Assembly (NCBI GenBank): GCA_950295325.1 | Contig: OX485803.1 | Span: 62,761,554 to 62,825,553, forward strand | Source of the DNA: Polytrichum commune | Lineage: Eukaryota > Streptophyta > Polytrichopsida > Polytrichales > Polytrichaceae | Direction of reading: 5' to 3' | DNA length: 64,000 nucleotides | In this document: piece by piece, positions 11,716-23,073 of the stretch | How positions within the stretch are numbered: position 1 is the first letter of the stretch | Layout: each line of letters starts with the position of its first letter | Program-made: the position numbers and the translations under genes | Notes under the pieces: generated by a model | Database searches by the model: none | The model's input: only the letters and a program-made list of their open reading frames with translations | What the model was told of the DNA's origin: nothing

Positions 11716-12004
11716 TGCTTTATACAAATCTCTCCAGATCCTTGCCTAGTCCCTCAATTCCTGATGGTATTTTCGCAATCCCAACCAGCTAGTTGAGTCC
11801 TGAGACCAATCATCACAAAGCCTTCCAAATAATTAAAATTTTTCTGGATGCTGAAGCCGTTCCAAAAATTAGGTCACAGTTTTGGTCGTCGTATTTTGAG
11901 AGCTGTTGATTATTGTCAAGAAACTGAAGGTTATAATAAGGTGGATCTTGTACAATATGTCAAGCAATTCCAAATCGAGGCTGTAGCCACTTTCCCAATA
12001 ATTT

Positions 12005-12220
12005 AACAGCTCATGTGAATATTTTATTTATTATCAAAGTGAAGATTCTTGTGCTCATTAATGATCATATAGGTCCCCCCAATTATGTTGAATATTGAGC
12101 TTAGAATGATTATCAAATTCTGAGCATGTAATCCAATCTCTTATTGGGATCCGTTCTTGGAGCCACACCAACCCACATACCACTCAAATATAGATGTCCT
12201 AATGAGCAAAGTGTCGCAAT
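12005..12220 (+). repeat. Dispersed repeat family C, copy 2
   Basis: Contains AAAGTGAAGATTCTTGTGCT, GATCATATAGG, CCCCCCAATTATGTTGAATA and ACTCAAATATAGATGTC in the family order. It is diverged from copy 1 by substitutions and small indels. Confidence 0.75.
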
Positions 12221-12547
12221 AGGAACTCATTGTGCTCATAGTCAATCATTTAATTTGTGAGTAAAAAATAAACCTTTAATCTACTCTAGTCCTGAAAGTT
12301 CAACTCAGATCTATCTGTAACTGCAGATGCAGAGTCTGCAAATTGGTAGACGTTGTGAGAACATCTCCGCAATAAGTCTAAATACTGGTATCTTCCTACA
12401 TTAGACTTGAGGTTGGCTAGCACCAAAGTATCTGATCTCTTGAATCAAGTATGCAGAATTTGACAATCAAAAAGAAAAATGTGCATGACACAAACAGCTA
12501 GGAAAGAACTTTAATTCTCTATCCACAAACCATGGACATGACTTGAA

Positions 12548-15500
12548 TCACCTTCTCTTCATAGCTATACCCGAAGCATTCCTTGACCTCCCTGGCCTTG
12601 AACTGCCTCCAGTGCTTGTGTTGCTAGGTTTCGAGTTAAGAGCTGTGCGAGCTGCACCTCTAGTGCCACGCTGCGAATTAATCTTACTCTTGCTGACATC
12701 CCACTTTCCTGATTTTGGGTACTTTTCTCCAAGTTTCTGTGCCTTTGCCTTCCTCTTCTCATCAATCTCTTTCTTCTTTATGTACTCCAGCTTTTCTCGG
12801 CTATTTGTAAGGCCTTCTAGAGATTCGCCCTTGCGCATTGATTCCTCCAATTGAACTGCCAAAGTCTGATCCCGCTTTGTGACTAAGCTTGTCACCAAAC
12901 CTGCAACATCCATAAAAAAAATTATGAGCACATATCCTTGTGGCTTTAATACATTTACTTCTGCGGTACCTGCTGTAGCAAACTTCTCCACCGACCCCAA
13001 ACCTACTATCCTCCTCGAAGTGACGAAGAGGCTATACAGCTTGATGGTTTAAATTCAGCACACATCAAAGCCCTGGAAACCATTTTATTCATATCAACCT
13101 GACTTTGAGCCCCTATAACCATAACAAACTCATGGACCTACCTTTGGCTCCCATACGTGCTGTCCTTCCAGTTCGATGCAGGTAATCAATCTGCCACCAG
13201 AAATGACATCAGTTTCAACCCCTATAAACTGATTAATCCCACTGTTCTCTATTCTACAGTACTCTAGACGCATTTGTGTGGCAGAAGCTTTTATCAAAGA
13301 CTTAAAATAATGAAAAGTTTAATTGTAAATAGAACTGTCCAAATGAGGATATAATAGAGGATCCTCTAAGGAGAAAGCCAAAATGGCTACTTCCATATCC
13401 CCAAAAGCTATCAATCATCAAGAGAGGAATTTGCACTGAATCGTCAACATGTGCAGCATAGGAAAAATGGTGAAAGTGTTGCAGTCTACTCACAGGGTTG
13501 AGAGGGAAGTCGAAATTGATGACATGATCAACCACTAAGTCCAAGCCACGAGCTGCCAAGTCAGTGCAAACTAATGCTGGCACAGGGTCTTCACTTTCTT
13601 CTCCTTTGAATTTCCTCAAATTCTCTACCCTGCAATTGAACCATGGCACACTCTTTAATAAGATACAGTAGAGTGTAGCTGACTTGGCATTTAACAAGCT
13701 TGAGATTATCATGCAGCATCCCGAAATTTAAAAACAGGAATAAATTAGGACATACTTTTTTTATTAACTAACTAAACAAAAGACTCAATGTTGTGGAGAA
13801 TGTCAACCCTTAAGAGAAAGAAGCTACTAGTCACCTCTCTTCAGCTGGAACAGCTCCATGATAATTGACAGAATTTGTGCCTCGCTCTTGTAGGAAATGG
13901 TCAACAGCACGACATGAACCAAGAGTGTTGCAAAAGACCATCACCCTTCTACCTTTGGCGAGATTTGGCTCTAACACCTGGTCTCCACGCAGTAATAGTT
14001 GGATTAATGACAAGAGACATGTAGAAAGAGTCATGTGTACGCTCCCCTCCATATTAAGTTTTTGCAAAATTTGTGGCACACAATGCAGAGAGTATGGGTA
14101 CTACAACAGCCAAGAAAATGAGCAATATTCCAACTGCTGATCATTGTACTGAACATTGTATCAATGCTATGAAATGCTTGCCTGTAATAAAGCTTCCAAC
14201 TTGTTCTCTGTGCCTGTAAGCCAGACAAAATCATGGCGAGCATTTGACACCTTCTTATGCAATGTAGATGTATGGATATGCCTGATGCCTGGAAACTCCT
14301 CATCTAACAATTTTTGAACTGGCTGCCATGCCCCAATGCGTGTAGAAGACCAGATTAATACACAGGGCCCAATGCAAGCAGAGGATCAGACTGATAAACA
14401 CTAATAAAATAAAATAAAAAACATTACTAGTAGAGCCATTCATGCAGAGAAAATTATCAAAATCAAGTAAAATTGACAGTTGTAGCAAAACACCAACCAC
14501 ACATAGCATAGTCAATTCTGACACATAAACTTTCAAGTACAAAATTAACAAATACCTTTGTGATGGTAGCAGTTACTAAGACTGTCTGAAAAGGGGCTCC
14601 ATCAGGTTGCCTAGATCGGTTCCTCAATGGACCTAGAAATTTTCTGACTTCGATGCCAAAACCTTTATCAAACATGGTGTCTGCCTCGTCCAAAACCTGG
14701 CCAAGTAGAAACAAAGACACAAATCTCAACAAAGTATTAACCAAGCAATGCAAAATCAAAATGTTGAGATAACAAATCAAATCTGGCACTTACATGACTT
14801 AAATCTTACTCCGGTATGTTCATAGATGGTGGTGCAAGTGGGAAGACATCAGATGGTATTAGGTTTTGTGCACATAACCTGCAAGCACAACCACTTCTAA
14901 CTCATACTTTTGAAGTAGCTAACAGGACCAGAAACCCCAAACCATTGATTTTATCGAAGAGGCCAGGGAAACGAACTTACCACATATTTAAGATCACCAT
15001 AGGCCATATGGCCTTGCTCAATATGCATGAGAAGCCTGCCAGGCGTGGCCACAATAAGGTCAATTGCCGTGTTCAAAGCATCCTCTTGTGTTTTCATCCG
15101 GCTCCCTCCACCCACCAGGGCAGCTCGAAAACGAGCATAATGGCATATTGACTTCGCTACATGAAATACCTGCAACCAGAAACTCAGTTATTACATTTCT
15201 TGTTACCATCTTTCCTGGGCGCCCCATCATTTTCAACAATATATCTATATATCCAATCTATAAATGACAACATTATTTTGTCTCCAAGCCAATCACATTT
15301 GAAGCAATTAAAAAGTCATCATTCCCATGTTTTTCAGAAGCATTCCAACCCAGGCATCACTACTGTACCGCCCTCTGAAATTTTCTTACCTCCTCCACCT
15401 CAAATAACGAAGTCAATAACCCTACAAATTGGTATTAACCATAATTGAGTCCGAGTGGGGGTCCACATTTCCTAGTAACAAGGTAAGAACTGACACCTGT

Positions 15501-17073
15501 TCAGCAAGCTCTCTGGTTGGGCACAGGATAACTGCCCTTGGCCGCCTGACCCTTGTAAATTTCCCTGATGCTGCTTCGTCCCTTCTTAAAGCCTACATGG
15601 TCCAGAGAATTGCTTCAAACCAGGAACAAAGGTAAAAGACGCATTAATGAATCACGTAGATATTCACACAATTTGCTTTCGCAGAGGTAAGTTTACCGTC
15701 AAATCCAATTCAGGTGCATGCCAGCAATAGAGGAGGAGGTCTTCAAGATTAGCATTTACGGTTAAATTCGAGCTCGGCATACATATGTATGGCCTAGTAA
15801 TTTGCCTTAAGGATAAAAGCCTGCATGTCCAGAAAAGATGGCATACATATACATTGATCAAGGAAATTGACCGATAAAACTGCTACAATTTGTATGCTAA
15901 TATTTGTGAACGTGTATCCTAGTATTAGTAAATTCATCGTCCCCAATCCTTTCAAATGCATACATATATAATGTACATGGCCGTATTGTGGGCACATCCC
16001 ATTCCGCATACATTTTGGCTGTTGGGTTACATTGGGAATTGTCTTGTCCAGTTAGCAGTTGTGAATCTCGAAGATTGTCATTTCAACTCAGAGTCGGAGT
16101 TGAAATACAATAGGCATAAGAGGTCAAATTGAAGATTCTCTTTCTCTTCCAATTGATCACATAGACTGTCCCGATTGTGTTGACTATTGAATCTAGAATG
16201 GTGTCTACATTTTGGGCACATAGTCCAAACTCATCAAAACAAGTGTCTTTTTTGTGTCCGTTCTTAACTACAAACCTTGCCATATACTACTCAAATATAG
16301 GTGTCTAATTTGGAAGCGTGACCACATAAGACCCACATACCATAATACTAGGTTGGCACCATACACATACAGTCCCAAAAGGGCTCTTGTACCCTTGAAG
16401 TAGGATATGTTTCAGCTGGTCAAGGAGTGCATGTGTATGCTGCCAATACAAGAAACATAACTGAAGAAGATGCTCAAGAACTTTTTATAAAAATACTAAT
16501 AAAAATGTAAAATAAATTAAAGAAGAAGAAGAAGCCACAATGATGGTGTACACGAGTCTGGATGCAAGGATGGAGAACCTGAACGATGGGAATCATGTAA
16601 GCAAGGGTTTTTCCAGATCCCGTATGTGATGCCATTGCAACGCTTTCTCCAGCAAGCACAGCTGGAATCCCAAGGGCCTGCACCTCTGTAGGCTCCGAGA
16701 GTCCCAACTCCTTGACGGCAGTCATAAGCTCTTCGTCTAACCCCAAGTCACTGAAATCCATGGTCAATGGGGCAACTTCTTTCTCTCTCGCTTCGGGTTT
16801 GGGTGGATTGGCCCGTGCGAACTTCGCAGCATCCCGCATCTGCCGTTGCCGCAACCGCTCTAAGGGGGACACGGCTGTCATGGTTGATGAGGATGATGAT
16901 GACGACTCCACGCTTGCCATACATCGGATGGATGTTCGAGTGCTCCATTGTTGCGTTTTACCATTACTAAAATCCAAGAATTTGTTGTTGGAGGGTTTTA
17001 GGGATGTGAAGACAGGGTGGCGGGAGAGAAGATCCATAGTGGTTACTCGCAGCTTCAAGAGACGACACGCCAT
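12548..17073 (-). CDS. RH39: Chloroplast DEAD-box ATP-dependent RNA helicase, RH39-like, 580 aa
   Basis: Nine exons: 17073-16579, 15592-15497, 15169-14981, 14696-14556, 14322-14182, 13977-13835, 13629-13494, 13190-13142 and 12900-12548. All phases join. Residues 1 to about 60 are basic and Ser-rich, like a plastid transit peptide. Motifs in order: Q motif (107-132), Walker [10 protein letters not shown] (148-156), PTRELAEQ (190-197), TPGR (239-242), DEAD in VLDEAD (263-266), TAT in place of SAT (302-304), [17 protein letters not shown] and [10 protein letters not shown] (452-461). A basic C-terminal tail follows, rich in Lys, Arg and Ser. The segment order and the VTAT motif match the plant RH39 group. 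In Arabidopsis RH39 is needed for the hidden-break cleavage of chloroplast 23S rRNA, so the same job is likely here. Intron 5 has a GC donor (CAG|GCAAGC). Confidence 0.93.
16115..16320 (+). repeat. Dispersed repeat family C, copy 3 (in helicase intron 1)
   Basis: Shares AATTGAAGATTCT, TTGATCACATAG, TGTTGACTATTGAATCTAGA, ACTCAAATATAGGTGTCTAA and spacing with copies 1 and 2. It lies inside the long first intron of the helicase gene. Confidence 0.7.
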
Positions 17074-17591
17074 AGCTGCGTCTCAGATTGCAACAAACTG
17101 AAGATGCTTAATATATCCCCCTAGTAAATCCCATCGCAATTTCTCCTCTCCTCCGAGTCACTCGATCAAAAACCTGACTACTATTCAAGAATTTCGTGTC
17201 GACCGTACGATTATGAGCTCTAAATGCACACCTCGAATCAATTCGCTTTTCTCGTCTACGAATATCCACCACCCTGCTGCAGAATATTTCAACTAATCCA
17301 AATTGAACTCCTGAGGTCTTACCACCGGCTTGAAGCTCCAGGATGAGTTGAATTCTATCGAGCAAATTTCTCAAAGACTTATGTAGCTTCTGCACCATAC
17401 TTTTCTTCCGGATTCCAAATCTTGCAAAAAGGGGAAAGAACTACGGGTTCTGCATGGCGAGGTGCGAGTAACCGCAGGAATGTATGCATTCCCGAATTCA
17501 AGTAGTGTAATGAAAGTGTGCTACAATCACCATCTTCGGGCGAGAGATGTCTTGTGCAGCGAACTCTGAAGCTCGTTCTGTGGATAAGCTT

Positions 17592-17607
17592 AAACCCTAA
17601 ACCCTAG
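17592..17607. promoter_or_regulatory. Telo-box (AAACCCTAAACCCTAG)
   Basis: Two plant telomere-type units lie about 520 bp upstream of the helicase ATG. Such AAACCCTA elements are common near the start of plant genes for translation and ribosome functions, which suits an rRNA-processing helicase. Whether it lies within the transcribed leader is unknown. Confidence 0.5.
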
Positions 17608-19270
17608 AATGGCTATCATGTGACCAGAATTCACCTAAGTTAGTAGATACACTAAAAATCTGAATAAGGCATGCGACCCACACTACCTGTTCATCATCGA
17701 CCCACATTAATTAATTGTCTTGCAATCACTAACATTATTCAGTTGTTATTAGCCATTCCATTCTAATATTTTTGAATGACAGTCGAGATAAATTAATTAG
17801 TGATAGTTGAGGTAATTATACTAGTGAAGGCAAACCGATGTTCAATTGATGGTCGAATATGGCATTGGTTGATTGAAGATGACATTATGTTACTCATCCT
17901 CTTCAGGCAAGTTGCGAAGGTGGATAGATGAAGGTAGGGGTACCAATTTCTGTCAGTGGTTGCCTACAAACATAGAAAGTGTGTGGGATTTATCTATAAT
18001 AAAGGCGTTTGGCTAATTGGCAGTAGGTAGATAAACCCACATTAAACTTAGTATGTATCATCTTACATCCATCTTCGCGATCCGTATTAAAAATCTAAAT
18101 AACTCATAATTTATCAAGTTGAATCTACTTAGACAAGCGACCATAAGGTATATTCTTAACGTCTTACAAGACATATTCCCTGCCCCACCCAACCTAATCA
18201 CTCAGCTAAATAATGTTATGTCATTGTGTGGCAACTACAAGGTTTTTCTTCTCTACACTATGGATCCATATTGTGGGTGGTGTATGTGTCATTCAAGTAT
18301 TGGGGTTTAAGATCGATTGTCAATGAATGATTAGCTTCTAAATGTGTGCAACCAAAGAGAAAGATCGATGTAGAGTGGGTGTCATATAACACTTGGTGCC
18401 ATATGACACTTGATATGGCAACAACTGTAGTCTGCAATGATTTCATCAATGATAAATAAATATGTCTTGCTAAGAGTATTTTAGCCATATTTTCCATATG
18501 ATCTTTCTAGTGTATACATATGATGGGGTCTATATGATTTATTTATTTCACTTATGTATGTATTCAAGAGGATTTTCTAGCTACATATTGTATATATGTC
18601 ATTTTTAAGAGAGAAAAAATCTTGTATATTAGGGGTATTAATTTCAAGGTCATGCACGCATGTGGTTCCCGGTTCTAACAATGACATGCATCCCCCATGG
18701 CTACAGTGTAAGAGAAAAAAAACATGGCACCCACATATTTCAAAAGAGGCTAAATGAAGGCCATGTCATACTTAATTGGAAACAATGATTGAAATGTGTA
18801 AAAGTTAACCCACTATGCTATCCAATATCCACCTCGTTCAAGGTGCATTATTATTGCGAAGCAAAACAAAACTAATTTTTTAACTCTGTCGACTTTGATA
18901 TTGCCTTCTCCAAGTGGGTGGAGTATAGCTGATGCCATGCCCATTCTAGGGCCAATCGTTGCTCCTTGGTAGCACCAAGAGTCCCTTTTGATAGGATTTT
19001 TTTTCCCCTAAAATATATTGCTATCAGTAAGGTATTTTCGTCCTACTCTCGGTAACCTCACTACATTGATTACCCCATCTAGTGAGGGTAGGCTAATATT
19101 GCACGTGGGAAATTATTGAAGGTGAGACTCGCTTTCTTTATGTTATAAAATTAGTGCCACCAGAAGATCTAGGGTTTCATGAGCCCAAAGTTTCAAAGTG
19201 CTAGAAAATCTCAGTGCAAGCTCTCTTCAATTTCTTAATGTTAATAGATACCTCAAGTGAGTGGCACCCA

Positions 19271-19296
19271 AGAAGAAGAAGAAGAAGAAGAAGAAG
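19271..19296 (+). repeat. (AGA)n trinucleotide microsatellite
   Basis: About nine uninterrupted AGA/GAA units, in noncoding DNA. Confidence 0.9.
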
Positions 19297-20480
19297 CCTC
19301 TTTGAGATCAACAAAAAGAATTATGCACTCGACAAACACCCTATAGCATGCATTAACTATCTTTAGATGTATGGTAAATTAGAAGGTATTCATGAATTTA
19401 GTTTCACTCGGTCAAAATTTTAACCCTCGCTAATTTTGAGATTTGGAAAAATAATGCATGTTTTAGGAATTTGTACCACATGCACTAAATGGGATAAACA
19501 ACTTAGATGTAATGTACTATAATTTCGCCCCTTCACTTCACTGCATACAAGAAAAAATCTCCTATCAAGATAGAAATTGTCCCATTGTTGCCCAGGGGTG
19601 GACTCTTCATACCACATACAAACTAACACGAGTGTCAGAAGGGGTATTATTTGAGGCATTAGTATACATAGTATACATAACGGATAGGTATTATTTTTCT
19701 CTAGTGTGTACATCCAAAAAGGTTATTAAGAAATATGATGTCAAGGTAGATGTACAAAAGGGGCCCTAAGTTTTAGAGAAAAACTTGATAATAGATGTGT
19801 TAGTTTCATCCAATTCATGTTTTCATCCATTATTGTTATATGGTAATAATCCTCAATGACTACCTTGTCCATTCTTGTTAGGGTTTTACATATTGAGTTC
19901 TAGTTGTTTACAAATTGGAGGTTCTTGGAGTGCTAATGGGCTCCCTTGAGTTATGCTCTCCATATGGTGGCTATACTATTGTGTTTTTGTCTTTGTTTGT
20001 TTGATATAAGTGTTGAGTCACATGCTACAAATGAAAAAATGTTTATTGATGTTCTCTTTGGAAAGTGAAATTTGATTTCATATGTAATAAAGGCATATTT
20101 CATCCATGATTTATGTCTTGTATATGTAGTGGAGGCATTATCACATTATTGTGAAAAGTTTAGTATAAATACATGAATCCATTTTCTAGCTTGTAGTTAG
20201 TACGTATACATTGGTTTTTCTTTATAAATTCTTGTATATAGGGGTTTAATTTCATAGTGACCCACGCACATCATTTAGGTTTCCAATGAAGAGTCCACCT
20301 CCCGGATATTGTTCTGGGCCAATTGCCAATCCTAGTGTGGGCATGCTCTGAACCTTCAACTTTCCACTTTGTGAAAGTCATGTTACAAGACTGAAGAAGT
20401 GATAATTATGTCCAAAATTGCTATTCATGTGGAAAAGGTGATTCTTGATGGCATCAACATTCCATTTCCACTTCTCAAAG

Positions 20481-20710
20481 CAATGAATGGGGAGAACTGA
20501 TCGATATTTGTAGATTAACCAATTGAGTTTGAGATATAACCGGTTAAAGTTGAAGTCTTCAGAAATATTACTGATCATTTTGGAGGGAGGGTTTTATAAA
20601 ATTTTCCTCAAATTAGTGAAGAAAACCCGAAAGATCACAACATTTATTCAGTTGGACTTGGAAACACTAGGATTTTGACCAATTATGCCCAAAAATCTCC
20701 CGGGACACTG
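20481..20710 (-). mobile_element. Short hAT-like MITE, family A, copy 3 (230 bp, inverted)
   Basis: The ends are CAATG and CACTG, with perfect 8-bp flanks TCTCAAAG at 20473-20480 and 20711-20718. Read on the minus strand, the order is CAGTGTCCCGGGAGA, GGCATA, AAATCCTAGTG, AAAATGATCAGTAAT and TTTAACCGGTT, as in copies 1 and 2. Non-coding. The sequence just left of it (about 20441-20475) recurs near 24804-24840, so it inserted into an older repeat. Confidence 0.9.
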
Positions 20711-20718
20711 TCTCAAAG

Positions 20719-22011
20719 ACTCAAATGATAGAAATGCTTGCCAAAATTTGCCAGAAATTCCAAATTTGAACTAGTCCAAAGTTTCTATGCACATTCTAAT
20801 CCAAACGAGAGCTCCGGTTGGCTAAAGACAGTTTGTGTACAAGAAAAAAGAGGAAGCGTCATCATCATCTCAGGGTGACGTACCAGTGACTCGCCTCGAG
20901 CTCAGTTCGGAGACTGACTGAATCTAACGGTCACCAGACCACGCTGTAGATCCAACGGCTTGGATCACCTCACTGCGCAGTTCACCGCGCGGTTGCGGCA
21001 GAGCGGATGCTTTCGTTGCAAGCCCTCCGGATTCTCGAGAGGATCGCGATCATGCGGTTGGCCGCTTGAATCCTGAAAACTCGAAGCATGAACTTGGCAA
21101 ACGGATTCAGGTTGAGAAAGAAAACAATCCTCGGACCTCTGCTATGTGAGGATGTGCACTCTTCCCCTTGTATTAGATTAGTACCATGCCACAGGTTTTG
21201 TAAGTTTGGGATATGTCCCGGGGTGGACTTTCTTTGCAGCTTTGGATTCTTGGGATTGAGGAGACGACCTTCAACTTTTTGGGGTAGGGTAAAGGCACGT
21301 ACGCCCAGATGGTGAGTCGAGCGTCTGACTCATCTGAGGATGCCTAAACGTAAAAGTTTGTAAATTTTGTAAAATTTCACATGGTATAGTAAACGACAGG
21401 GGAGAGTGTGCATTCATGTGAGGAAGTAAGCCTTCGAATTTCCGAAACTTCGAATGCCATACAGGGTTACAAGATTGAGGCTAAGAGAGGTCCATCCATG
21501 TTACCCATGTCAGGATTAAGGCGCAATTTCGGATTGAGGTGGGGTTAGTGGTCGTCACAATTATGGAAGCATCTTGTGAGTGCAGATTTGCAGACTCTTG
21601 ATTGATTTTCTCCTCTTGTGTCGTGGGTAGGGATATAAAATCGGAGTTGGTGCAATAAGCTTGGGTAACAGCAGCGGTAGTATTTAATTCTTTTAACCAA
21701 TTTTTTGTTTGCATGTCCTTTGTAGCTTTGGGAGAGGAATCTAGCCTGTCAGGGTTAGGTTTTGAAGTGAGGAAAAGCTTCAATTGGAAGTGCAATCGGG
21801 TTTGAAGCAATTGGATGTGTGTGTTTGGATGGGTTAGGGGTTGGGAGAACTAGTGTTAGGATTTGGCAATTAGGGTTTGGTGGTGAAGAGGGGATCTAGG
21901 TGTACCATCCGAGGAAGAGGAAATTGGATTTTTGGTTTTAGAGGCAAATTGGATGTGTTCCTGATGAGGGAAGAACTGTAGGGCATCCGAGAGTTAAGGA
22001 AGGAGTGATTG
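20719..22011 (+). other. Upstream region of the SP1-like gene, with a GC-rich block
   Basis: A GC-rich block lies at about 20865-21080. An ATG frame at 21088 runs 75 codons. A strong donor-like CAGATG|GTGAGT at 21305-21316 suggests that a non-coding or upstream exon ends at about 21310, making 21.3-22.0 kb a possible leader intron. No transposon is seen. This is inference from splice-site shape only. Confidence 0.35.
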
Positions 22012-23073
22012 ATGACGATGCTATCATGGGGAGGAATCACACTCTGCCTCAGCGGGGCGGCGCTCTATTGCTTGAGCCGAAACACGGGGCGCGACGCCCT
22101 CACTCTGAAGTCCATCAAGAGGGTGAACCAGCTGAAAGACCTGGCCATCCTGCTCGAATCCGCGTGCAAGGTGCTGCCCGTGGTGGTCACAGTGGCAGGC
22201 CGTGTGGGATCTGAATCTCCAATTGCCTGTGAGCACTCGAGCTTGCGCGGTGTGATCCTCGAGGAAACGGCAGAGCAGCACTTTCTGAAGCACAATGACA
22301 CGGGGTCGTGGATTCAGGACTCGGCCCTCATGCTGTCCATCAGCAAAGAAGTCCCCTGGTACCTGGAAGACGGCAGCGGGCGGGTGTACATTGTTGGCGC
22401 ACGAAACGCTGCGGGTATGGAGCTCACGGTCGCGAGCGAGGTTTTCGAAGAGTCCGGGCGGTCGCTCGTGCGTGGAACGTTGGACTACTTGCAGGGCCTC
22501 AAGATGCTTGGAGTGAAGAGGGTGGAAAGGGTTCTTCCCACGGGCACCAGCTTGACAGTTGTGGGAGAGGCAGTGCAAGACGACCGCGGCCTCATCCGCA
22601 TCCAAAAGCCTAACAAAGGGCCATTCTATGTGACACCTAAGAGCTTGGATCAGCTCGTTGCGAATCTCGGCCGATGGTCGCGCTGGTACAAGTACATGTC
22701 ATTAGGGTTCACCATTGTGGGCATCTACTTTATCACCTCCCATGCGGTGAAGCATGTTTTGGAGAAGAGGAGAAGGGAGGCGTTGCAGAGAAGGGTTATG
22801 GAGGCGGCCGCCCTGAGACAGTCGCAACGAGACGGCGGCGGCGAGGGGGATATGATTGACATTGCACATCCCCTGGATGATAGTGTGCAAACAATCCTGA
22901 AGAAAGATGGGGCAATGCCAGATCTGTGTGTGATATGTTTGGAGCAAGACTACAACGCTGTTTTCGTCCCGTGCGGACACATGTGTTGCTGCATGTCATG
23001 CTCATCGCAACTCACAAATTGCCCTCTTTGTCGGCGCCATATCGACCAAGTTGTGAGAACATACAGACACTAG
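22012..23073 (+). CDS. SP1: SP1/MULAN-type RING E3 ubiquitin ligase, 353 aa, single coding exon
   Basis: Uninterrupted frame of 353 codons. The first ATG is at 22012; a second at 22018 (MLSWGG) is an equally possible start because plant SP1 proteins begin close to it. Order: N-terminal membrane segment (about residues 5-20), a long central domain with GRVGSE, CEHS, GVILEETAEQHFLKHN, SWIQDSALMLS, EESGRSLVRGTLDYLQGLKM and GPFYV (the GIDE/MAPL-type domain), a second membrane segment (about 228-248), a charged linker, and a C3HC4 RING at 306-343 (CVICLEQ, PCGHMCC, CPLCRR), ending in TYRH. In Arabidopsis SP1 sits in the chloroplast outer envelope and ubiquitinates TOC import receptors for removal by the proteasome. 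Both membrane segments and all RING ligands are intact, so a working enzyme with the same role is likely. Confidence 0.94.
   Translation: MTMLSWGGITLCLSGAALYCLSRNTGRDALTLKSIKRVNQLKDLAILLESACKVLPVVVTVAGRVGSESPIACEHSSLRGVILEETAEQHFLKHNDTGSWIQDSALMLSISKEVPWYLEDGSGRVYIVGARNAAGMELTVASEVFEESGRSLVRGTLDYLQGLKMLGVKRVERVLPTGTSLTVVGEAVQDDRGLIRIQKPNKGPFYVTPKSLDQLVANLGRWSRWYKYMSLGFTIVGIYFITSHAVKHVLEKRRREALQRRVMEAAALRQSQRDGGGEGDMIDIAHPLDDSVQTILKKDGAMPDLCVICLEQDYNAVFVPCGHMCCCMSCSSQLTNCPLCRRHIDQVVRTYRH

Larger units (their letters stand above)
10092..12547. other. Intergenic repeat-rich DNA
   Basis: No gene is seen. It holds two copies of a dispersed repeat, a poly-G run near 11000-11013 and a CACTA-type fold-back, each listed separately. 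Confidence 0.5.
17108..20472. other. Helicase 5' flank and intergenic DNA
   Basis: A 96-codon open frame with its own ATG (17398-17108, minus) sits just upstream of the helicase start. It has no recognisable domain and could be an upstream ORF in the leader. From about 17.6 to 20.4 kb I see only AT-rich sequence without coding signal. Confidence 0.4.

Noticed and set aside
17588-17610. Interstitial telomere tract
   Set aside because: Only two units; better explained as a promoter telo-box than as a telomere remnant.
22024-22605. 193-codon minus-strand frame opposite the SP1-like gene
   Set aside because: Antisense shadow of a well-supported GC-rich coding region; no domain.
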